DNA of 12,873 bases from JBKPCD01 sp046727175 (GTDB taxonomy: Bacteria > Acidobacteriota > Vicinamibacteria > Vicinamibacterales > 2-12-FULL-66-21): NCBI GenBank assembly GCA_046727175.1, contig JBKPCD010000226.1, forward strand, positions 1-12,873. The letters are read 5' to 3'. A program made the position numbers and the translations under genes. Under the pieces are notes generated by a model. It had not been told where the DNA came from, made no database searches, and saw nothing but the letters and a program-made list of their open reading frames with translations. Shown here piece by piece: positions 7,372-12,873 of the stretch (the stretch's first letter is position 1; each line of letters starts with the position of its first letter).

Positions 7372-9885
7372 GTGCGCGATTTCTTCCAGGACATCCGCTA
7401 CACGCTGCGGTTGCTGGGCCGCGCGCCGGCATTTACGGCGATCGCGGTCGCCACGCTCGCGCTCGGCATCGGCGCCAACACGGCGATCTTCGCCGTCGTC
7501 AACGCGGTGCTGCTCAAGCCGCTGCCGTTCGCCGACGCCGAGCGGCTGATGCTCGTGCACATGCTGGTGCCAGAGCGCGCGCGCCCCGGCGTGTACAACG
7601 AGTCCGTCTGGTCGTACCCGAAGTACCGGACGTTCGCAGCGTCGCAACAGGTGTTCGACGAGATCGGGTTCTTCTCGGGCCGCGACCTCGATCTCTCCGG
7701 CGACGGCGAGCCGCAGCGCCTGCGCGGCGAAGTCGTCACGGAACGGTATCCGTCCGTCCTCGGCGTCGCGCCGTTGATGGGACGCCCGTTCACCTGGGAC
7801 GAGGTGCACAAGGCCGGCACGCCGCCCGCCGCGATGATCGGCCACGGCTTGTGGACGCGGCGCTTCGGCGGCGATCCCGCCGTGGTCGGGCGCACCATCC
7901 GCATCAATGCGGCGCCATACACGGTGATCGCCGTGCTGCCGCGGGGCTTCCGCGGTCTGATTGGCAACGCCGACGTCTGGGTGCCGCTCGCCGCATTCGA
8001 GCCCTCGCAGCTGACCCAGGCGCAGTCGCACTCGTACACGATCGTCGCCCGCCGCAAGCGCGAGGTCTCGGAGCAAGCGGCGGCCTCCGCCGTGCAGGTC
8101 CTCGGCAATCAGGTCGACGCCCTGCACCCGCGGAAGGACATCGGCATGGCGGGGTGGTCCGCGCGCGCGAACTCCATGTACGCGTCGCGCGTCGATACCG
8201 ACGTCCGCCGCGCGGCGCTCGTGCTGTTGGGGGCCGTCGCCTTCGTGCTGCTCATCGCGTGCGTGAATCTGACGAATCTCGTCGCGGCCAGGGCGATGAC
8301 CCGGCGCCGCGAGGTCGCCGTCCGCGTCGCGATTGGCGCCAGCCGCGGACGGATCGTGCGGCAGTTCGTCGCCGAGGGGGTCGTGTTGTCGATGCTCGGC
8401 GCGGCCGCCGGACTGTTCGTCGCGTTCGCGCTCCTCGGCGCCGCTGCAGTGGTGATGCCCGAGCCCGACGTGTTCTTCCGCTCCGCGGTCGCTCCTGGCA
8501 CGCCGAGAATCGCCGGCGCGTCGGGACTGACGCGCATCGGCGCGTCGATGATCGGGCTGGACGCGACGACGGTGCTGTTCACCGGCGGCATCGCGCTGCT
8601 GACGGCATTGCTCGTGTCGCTGCTGCCTGCCGCGCAGGCGTCGCTCCTGCGCCCGGTCGATGCGTTGAAGAAGAGCAAGGCGGACGGTGGCGCCCGCTGG
8701 CTCGACGCCCGGGGCGTGCTCGTCACGGCGCAGATCACACTCGCGCTGATCCTGTTAGCCGGCGCCGGGCTGATGATCCGCAGCGCCGAGCGGCTGCGTG
8801 AGACCGGCATCGGCATCGACCCCGCCGGCCTGTTGACGGTTCGCGTCGACCTGCCGCGCGCGGCGTACGACAGCAACCGCGGGCAGCAGTTCTACGCGCA
8901 GCTGCTCGAGCGGGTCCGCGCGCTGCCCGGCGTCCGGTCGGCCGCGCTCGGCCTCTGCGCGCCGGTGTCGGGAGGCTGCAACAGCACCATCGCGTGGTTC
9001 CCGCCGGCGACGGAGCCGTTCCGCGACGGCCGCGATCCGTCCGTCGGCATTCACTGGATGACGCCGGGTCTCCTCGACACGCTCGGCGTGAAACTGCTGC
9101 ACGGCCGGAACATCACCGATCAGGACCGCGCCGGCCAGCCGAAGGTGCTCCTCGTCAGTGAATCGGCGGCGCGCACGATCTGGCCGAACGACGATCCGAT
9201 CGGCAAGCGGATGTGGGCGGGCCAGGGCTCGGCCGGCAGCGGTGACGCGTCCGAAGTCGTCGGCGTCGTCAGCGACGTGCGCTACCGCGCCATCGAGACG
9301 GCTCCAGTCCCAGACGTCTACCTGCCGCTCGCGCAGTCGTACCAGTCGCGCATGCGCCTGTTCGTGCGCACCGGGCTCGATCCGTCGACGCTGGCGCCCG
9401 CCATCGCCCGCGAGGTGCGGGCGCTCGACCCGAACTTGCCGCTCAGCGAAGTCAAGACGATGGACGACCGCGTCGCCGACGCGATGTGGCGGACGCGCAT
9501 CGGCGCGTGGCTGCTGTCGGCTTTCGCTGCGCTCGCGGTGCTGCTGACGGCGATCGGGATCTTCGGCGTCATGGCGCAGGCGGTCGCGCAGCGGACGGCC
9601 GAGATCGGGATTCGCATGGCGCTTGGCGCTCAGGCGCGAGACGTGCTCGGCCTCGTCCTGCGACGGGCCACCATCGTGACGGCCACCGGCCTTGTCATCG
9701 GCGCCGGGTCGGCGTTGCTGCTCACGCGGCTGCTCGCCGCCCTGTTATACGGCGTCGAGCCCGCTGACCCAGCGACGTTCGTGTCGGTCGCCGTCCTGCT
9801 CGGTGTCATTGCGCTCGTGGCCGGCTACATCCCCGCGCGCCGCGCCACACGTGTGGACGCGATTGCGGCCCTGCGCGCGGAATAG
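7372..9885 (+). CDS. ABC transporter permease, ADOP family
   Basis: A complete 837-residue permease. It starts with the ADOP signature VRDFFQDIRYTLRLLGRAPAF followed by LALGIGANTAIFAVVNAVLL (TM1, about 20-45). A MacB-like extracytoplasmic domain spans about 46-280, then TMs lie near 282-306, 335-362 and 400-420. The module then repeats: TM near 448-468, a second extracytoplasmic domain about 470-700 (EVVGVVSDVRY), and TMs near 710-738, 765-790 and 803-825. Both modules carry the FtsX loop (RRREVAVRVAIGASRGR and RTAEIGIRMALGAQARD). The layout of eight TMs and two large loops is the duplicated form of MacB. In MacB-like systems such permeases transmit ATPase movement across the membrane to act on exported or periplasmic cargo. 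No ATPase or PadR regulator gene lies in the window, so cargo and partner are unknown. A second member of the family ends at 637. The GTG start is preceded by AAGGAG. Confidence 0.94.
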   Translation: MRDFFQDIRYTLRLLGRAPAFTAIAVATLALGIGANTAIFAVVNAVLLKPLPFADAERLMLVHMLVPERARPGVYNESVWSYPKYRTFAASQQVFDEIGFFSGRDLDLSGDGEPQRLRGEVVTERYPSVLGVAPLMGRPFTWDEVHKAGTPPAAMIGHGLWTRRFGGDPAVVGRTIRINAAPYTVIAVLPRGFRGLIGNADVWVPLAAFEPSQLTQAQSHSYTIVARRKREVSEQAAASAVQVLGNQVDALHPRKDIGMAGWSARANSMYASRVDTDVRRAALVLLGAVAFVLLIACVNLTNLVAARAMTRRREVAVRVAIGASRGRIVRQFVAEGVVLSMLGAAAGLFVAFALLGAAAVVMPEPDVFFRSAVAPGTPRIAGASGLTRIGASMIGLDATTVLFTGGIALLTALLVSLLPAAQASLLRPVDALKKSKADGGARWLDARGVLVTAQITLALILLAGAGLMIRSAERLRETGIGIDPAGLLTVRVDLPRAAYDSNRGQQFYAQLLERVRALPGVRSAALGLCAPVSGGCNSTIAWFPPATEPFRDGRDPSVGIHWMTPGLLDTLGVKLLHGRNITDQDRAGQPKVLLVSESAARTIWPNDDPIGKRMWAGQGSAGSGDASEVVGVVSDVRYRAIETAPVPDVYLPLAQSYQSRMRLFVRTGLDPSTLAPAIAREVRALDPNLPLSEVKTMDDRVADAMWRTRIGAWLLSAFAALAVLLTAIGIFGVMAQAVAQRTAEIGIRMALGAQARDVLGLVLRRATIVTATGLVIGAGSALLLTRLLAALLYGVEPADPATFVSVAVLLGVIALVAGYIPARRATRVDAIAALRAE

Positions 9886-9913
9886 CGTCTCCGTTTCACT
9901 ATCGTGCGGCGGA

Positions 9914-9948
9914 CAAAAAGGGCCAGTCGCGTAGCGAACGCTGACCCT
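9914..9948 (-). terminator. Intrinsic terminator downstream of the CocE remnant
   Basis: On the minus strand an interrupted stem (agggtcag paired with ctggccct with one mismatch; inner tcgc/gcga) is followed at once by TTTTTG (complement of 9919-9914). It lies 32 nt after the stop of the CocE remnant. On the plus strand the run of A precedes the hairpin, so it would not act as a canonical terminator for the permease ending at 9885. Confidence 0.65.
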
Positions 9949-9979
9949 CCCGACCGCAAGACGCAGCAAGGGACGTTTC

Positions 9980-10946
9980 TCAGTCGGGACCCACATCAGA
10001 CGGTCTCTCCCGTGGTGGGATCACAGGCAGGACGATGTGCGAGGGACGTTCTGCGTCGTGGTAGATGGTCTGCTGCACCACTCTCAACTCTTTCGTCGTG
10101 CCGAACTTTGCGCCCGTGTTCGGATTGCGATCGAACTGCGGGAAGTGGCTGCTGGTGACGTGCACGCGGATTCGGTGGCCCTGAGGAACGCGACCGACGT
10201 GCCGACGAGATCGATGTCGAATCGATACACCTCGCCTGGCTTCAGCGGGGTTGGTGTCGTGAGGCTTTCCCGATACCGCGCGCGCATCACGCCTCCGCGA
10301 TGTTGTAGGTGTTCCCATCCGGGTGAACGTCGACCAGCTTGGCGACGAAATCGGTGTCGACGGCGTCAGTCGACGCGTAGAGCACCACCCTCACCGGGCC
10401 GGTGACCTCGATCTCTCCCTGCAGCACGTCCGACGTGTAGATCAGAACGTCCTGCCGTCCTTCGATCGGCCGCTGGTCGCGAGGCCCGGCCGGCGTTGGA
10501 GTGCCACAGCAGTTGTTTCCGCCGACCGATGGCACGGGATCGTTCGGGTCGTATCGAAAGCGATCGGGCGGCAATGGGCGGGCCGGCTTCTCCCACGTCA
10601 GACGGCCGTCTCCTTTCTGAGTATTTGCGGTGCCGCCGCTGATGAAGTACATGGGACAGTAATTCGTGCGCGCCAGCGGATACTCGTTCTCGAACACCCA
10701 CTGGTTGCGTCCCATGACGAAGAGCTTCACCGGCGGTTCGCTCGCGAGGCCGTTCTCGATCCCCTTGAGCCAGTAATCGTACCAGCGCACTTCGAGCGCC
10801 TGCTGGTCGACATGCGCACTCGGGCCGAAGTCGATGTCGCCGGTCTTCTGCGTCGGCCCGTGGCCCCACGCCCCAATCACGATATTGCTGCCGCGTCGCG
10901 CTTTCTCCGTCGCGCCCTTCTGACTCATGCCGACATATCCTCGATG
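9980..10946 (-). pseudogene. CocE/NonD (peptidase S15, X-Pro dipeptidyl-peptidase-like) hydrolase, 5'-truncated and twice frameshifted
   Basis: Family members are serine alpha/beta-hydrolases of about 600 residues. Only the C-terminal half remains. Frame 1 runs from HRGYVGMSQKGATEKARRG through IVIGAWGHG (catalytic His region), WYDYWLKGIENG and FVMGRNQWVFENEYPLAR to DGNTYNIAEA and a stop at 10287. One missing G near 10291-10295 would restore NIAEGVMRARYRES, which continues in frame 2 (LKPGEVYRFDIDLVGTS). One missing G near 10179-10182 would join FLR to GHRIRVHVTSSHFPQFDRN in frame 3, ending at 9980. The joined frames give the beta-sandwich C-terminal domain at normal length. The N-terminal part, with the GGSY nucleophile and the catalytic Asp, is absent: homology stops near 10946 and unrelated sequence begins. 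It cannot be an active enzyme. A terminator is still present downstream. Confidence 0.85.
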
Positions 10947-11101
10947 TGAAGAAGCTCGCTGCGCGTGTCGTCGGCAACAAGAGTTTCGAGGAGACCGTAC
11001 GCGAACTCGCGCCCCATAGTGTCGCTATGCCGCGCCACCCCGCCATCGCCGATGCGCGTCGGACAGCACGGATCCTGTACGGCCTGCTCCGTCGCTTTTG
11101 A
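10931..11101 (+). pseudogene. Possible 3' fragment of an unassigned gene
   Basis: The plus strand is open up to the stop at 11099-11101 and encodes RHILDVKKLAARVVGNKSF, then EETVRELAPHSV and RRTARILYGLLRRF. Codon third positions are mostly G or C and the sequence looks like a basic, helical C-terminus. I do not recognise the family. It begins about where homology of the oppositely oriented CocE remnant ends, so both could be 3' halves of a divergent pair joined by a deletion. A GTG at 10946 could start a 51-residue protein, but no ribosome binding site precedes it. It may also be chance open sequence. Confidence 0.25.
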
Positions 11102-11158
11102 CTGACCAGCGTGCCCCAGCGCCCTATCCTGTCTTCTCGAGACACGACGTCGGCCACG

Positions 11159-11285
11159 TCAGGCGACGCTCAGACGCGCAGGCTTCGGGACGAAGCGCAG
11201 GTGCACACCGAGACGCGCGTACATGTCGATCAAGCTGTTTCGTGCTGAAGAGATCGATCCGGTCGTCCAGCCGGAGGCTGCGGGT
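11159..11285 (-). pseudogene. XRE/HigA-like antitoxin, C-terminal remnant with frameshift
   Basis: On the minus strand TRSLRLDDRIDLFSTKQ lies in one frame, and LIDMYARLGVHLRFVPKPA follows directly in another, with a stop at 11159. Removing one base at about 11234 joins them as RIDLFSTKQLIDMYARLGV. This is the pattern seen at the end of XRE-type antitoxins of HigBA/RelE-like systems, where the recognition helix is followed by (D/K)xFSxxxLIxMLxRxGV. Upstream, GVTGVQPAAS could be a decayed version of the usual GVTQPxVS helix. No intact HTH, start codon or partner toxin is visible. The family call rests on about 40 residues, so it is moderate. Confidence 0.45.
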
Positions 11286-11330
11286 TGGACTCCCGTGACC
11301 CCGCCAACATTTATGACGAATCTACTCGCT

Positions 11331-11361
11331 GAGAGGCCACCGCAAGATGATGTGGTCTCTC
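11331..11361 (-). terminator. Hairpin downstream of the small exported protein gene
   Basis: Ten-base arms gagagaccac and gtggcctctc (one mismatch) flank an 11-nt loop, starting 19 nt after the stop at 11381. There is no T-tract, so termination is plausible but not shown by sequence alone. Confidence 0.35.
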
Positions 11362-11380
11362 GCGCGTTTGGCCGCTCTCA

Positions 11381-11782
11381 CTACTTTGCCTGTCTCTGAC
11401 CTGCTCCGCGCTTGATCGTCTGACTCCTCTGAAGCATTTGGGCCATGTTCATGGTCTCGCCGTCGAGCGTGAGCGCAATAACGGCCCAAATCGGCGCGCC
11501 ATTTTCGCGGAGCGTCGTCGTGAGGACGAGCACGTCACCGTCTTTGAGAATGCCGGTGATGTCGTTGGGCGGGAATTTCCCAATCTGAAGGCTTGCGCTG
11601 ACGACGCCATTCTTTTCCCAAATCCTGACGGTCTGCTCAGAGCCCTCTGGGTTCGTCATGGTAAACACCCAGGTTCCATTGAAGCGGCTCGCTTCCGACG
11701 ATTTGATGGCAACCCTCTGTGCGGCCGCGGCTGCCGCGAGCAGAACCAAAACCGCCACGGTCGGCCACAGTCTCGCGCGCAT
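11381..11782 (-). CDS. Small exported protein of unknown function
   Basis: A 133-residue protein. The ATG at 11782 is preferred over one 11 codons upstream because AAGGAG (11798-11793) lies 10 nt before it and because it opens directly into a signal peptide, MRARLWPTVAVLVLLAAAAAA. The mature part begins near QRVAIKSSEASRFNGTWVFTM and alternates hydrophobic and polar residues (TVRIWEKNGVVSASLQIG, GDVLVLTTTLRENG), which suggests a small beta-barrel or sandwich. The FNGTW motif followed by an ITGxLKDGDVLVL strand resembles the ligand-binding or lipocalin-like secreted proteins often annotated as hypothetical in acidobacteria. I cannot assign a function. It stands alone, with gene remnants on both sides, and is the only apparently intact gene in the right-hand 3 kb. 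Confidence 0.8.
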   Translation of the reverse strand: MRARLWPTVAVLVLLAAAAAAQRVAIKSSEASRFNGTWVFTMTNPEGSEQTVRIWEKNGVVSASLQIGKFPPNDITGILKDGDVLVLTTTLRENGAPIWAVIALTLDGETMNMAQMLQRSQTIKRGAGQRQAK

Positions 11783-12017
11783 TATCGCAAAGCTCCTTTC
11801 CGCATCCTGTATCAATCGAGTTCCTCGATTTCAGGGTGACAGTACTTGGACACCTCGTGATCAGATCGGGTCCATCTCCCCGTCCCGATGACGCACAGCT
11901 GGAGCTCCGCCAAACTGAAGCTCACCTGCCGGTTCGACGAATGACTCGTCCGCAGTTCTATGAGCGGCGGCCCACTGACGGGTTCTCCCGCACGCTGAAA
12001 GCCGACATCCGGAGTTC

Positions 12018-12034
12018 ACGCGCCCAATGCGCGT
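12018..12034. repeat. Short inverted repeat
   Basis: Arms acgcgc and gcgcgt with the loop ccaat. It is short and may be a chance match in GC-rich DNA; no gene is close enough to give it a role. Confidence 0.25.
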
Positions 12035-12129
12035 TAAGGCAACCTTTCGACAAGATGCCCTTCCCGATCTTGGAGTCGAGGAATGTGGCTTCGCGCTTTT
12101 GCGTGGAGCAATCGAACGCCTGCCATCCC

Positions 12130-12149
12130 GGTGTCGCTGGAGCGACACC
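12130..12149. repeat. Perfect 9-bp palindrome (REP-like or protein-binding site)
   Basis: Arms ggtgtcgct and agcgacacc are perfectly complementary around a 2-bp centre. The tight centre disfavours an RNA hairpin with the full stem and favours either a dimer-binding site or a REP-like palindromic element. No intact gene lies within 300 bp, and flanking bases do not extend the pairing. Confidence 0.45.
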
Positions 12150-12423
12150 AATGCCCGCAAGGATCCTCAGATTCGTCTCGCGCCGCACCCAGCTTCGGCT
12201 GCGCGAGGCACGGAGGGTTGCGCAATTCGTGAACCAGTATGGCCACTACATCCGTCGGACGCCGCCGAGCAGGCTACGTTCGGCACTTCAATCGCGCACG
12301 AGAGTTCTACGCCAGACGTTGGAGATTGGCTCCAACTGCATGGGGCGCAAAGAGAATTCGAGGATCGACGCGGACCTGGCGATGAAGGTGTGCTGAAACG
12401 AATCGCGGGGTGACTGGAGGTTG

Positions 12424-12873
12424 AGGACGATTGCATCAACCCGTCGTCTGGGCATTGTCGTCTCGCCGCGGACGGTCAGACGCTCCAGGCGGCGGCCCGT
12501 GCCGTCGCGGCCGGGTTCGTCGTCGCAGACGTGGTGCGCGTGTCTGCGAACCACGACTGCGAGACACTGGCGTACGATTTCTTCGTGGCGGTCACGGCCA
12601 CGTTCCGGCTCGTCTTCGTCTTCCTGGTGCTGGTGATCGGCACCCGTCGGATTCTCCATTGAACGTCACGGCACACCCAACGGGCGAGTGGACGGCGCAG
12701 CCGTTCAGAAGCGTACTCACGGGCGAGGAGCCGTACCGGTTCGTCGTCCACGATCGCGATGCTGGATTCTCGCCGACCCTCGCCAACGTCTTGCAGTCAA
12801 TGAAGCTGCGCGTGCTGAAGACACCGGCCCGCATTCCGCAGGCGAACGCGTTCTGCGAACGCTTGATCGGCAC
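12424..12873 (+). pseudogene. DDE transposase (integrase-core/rve family), 5'-degraded, two frameshifts, runs off right edge
   Basis: Three frames together encode an integrase-core transposase related to the IS3/IS481-like group. Frame 1 carries RRLGIVVSPRTVRR (end of the HTH linker) to SSSQTW. Frame 3 carries LAYDFFVAVTATFRLVFVF and GTRRILH, with the first catalytic Asp at 12576-12578. Frame 2 carries NVTAHPTGEWTAQPFR, FVVHDRDAGFS (second Asp, 12752-12754) and PQANAFCERLIGT (Glu, 12857-12859). The second Asp and the Glu are 34 residues apart, as expected for DDE transposases. Single missing bases near 12548-12551 (an A, restoring LRNHD) and 12659-12661 (a T, restoring LHLNVTAHP) explain both frame changes. 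Nothing recognisable of the first roughly 100 residues is found upstream. All three catalytic residues survive in separate frames, so the element is inactive but not very old. Confidence 0.82.

Larger units (their letters stand above)
11783..12423. other. Region without a recognisable gene
   Basis: About 640 bp separate the small exported protein from the transposase remnant. Long open frames exist on both strands, as expected at this GC content. None shows a domain, signal peptide or ribosome binding site, and the frames are rich in Arg, Ser and Pro in the way antisense GC-rich DNA is. Two inverted repeats stand out, at 12018-12034 and 12130-12149. The stretch between a truncated mobile element and a small gene may be old, decayed sequence. 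Confidence 0.5.

Noticed and set aside
6949..8127. 392-codon open frame on the minus strand
   Set aside because: It is antisense to the ADOP permease and its promoter region and has no recognisable domain.
11224..11400. Plus-strand ORF starting MSIKLFRAEEIDPVV
   Set aside because: It is antisense to the XRE antitoxin remnant and has no ribosome binding site or recognisable family.
11719..12396. 225-codon open frame on the plus strand
   Set aside because: It overlaps the small exported protein gene antiparallel, is very rich in Arg and Ser, and has no ribosome binding site or domain; long open frames are expected at this GC content.
1..12873. CRISPR array, tRNA or rRNA genes
   Set aside because: No regularly spaced direct repeats and no tRNA or rRNA signature were seen by eye; a covariance-model scan (tRNAscan, Rfam) would be needed to exclude small RNAs.

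Overview
The window is high-GC DNA whose gene content points to an acidobacterium, probably of the Vicinamibacter kind. It has two orphan MacB/FtsX-type permeases of the ADOP family (Acidobacterial Duplicated Orphan Permease), a secreted S9 peptidase, a PIG-L deacetylase with a twin-arginine leader and a CocE-type hydrolase remnant. This placement is inferred from family content; there is no rRNA or other marker gene in the window.

Layout. Positions 2-637 hold the 3' end of an ABC permease (+). Positions 932-1684 hold a type II toxin-antitoxin locus (-): an intact Phd/YefM-type antitoxin, its promoter/operator palindrome, and a PIN toxin gene broken by one missing base just after its start. 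An enolase-superfamily enzyme (1771-2916, -) and a PIG-L deacetylase (2952-3938, +) diverge from a 35-bp gap and may share a carbohydrate or glycoconjugate theme. A 911-residue secreted S9 peptidase with an extra C-terminal domain (4226-6961, -) diverges from a complete 837-residue ADOP permease (7372-9885, +). These five large or partial genes are intact reading frames.

From about 9.9 kb to the right edge the DNA is mostly debris. It contains a 5'-truncated CocE/S15 hydrolase with two frameshifts (9980-10946, -), a possible unassigned 3' gene fragment (10931-11101, +), and a frameshifted tail of an XRE-type antitoxin (11159-11285, -). One intact small exported protein follows (11381-11782, -), then about 640 bp with no recognisable gene, then a DDE transposase/integrase-core remnant with two frameshifts that runs off the right edge (12424-12873, +).

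I see no convincing new multi-gene system. The most useful observations are: the toxin-dead, antitoxin-intact TA locus with a promoter that predicts a leaderless mRNA; the peptidase fusion; the variant PIG-L metal motif; and the clustering of single-base indels in one decaying segment and the toxin, with none in about 7.4 kb of large adjacent genes.
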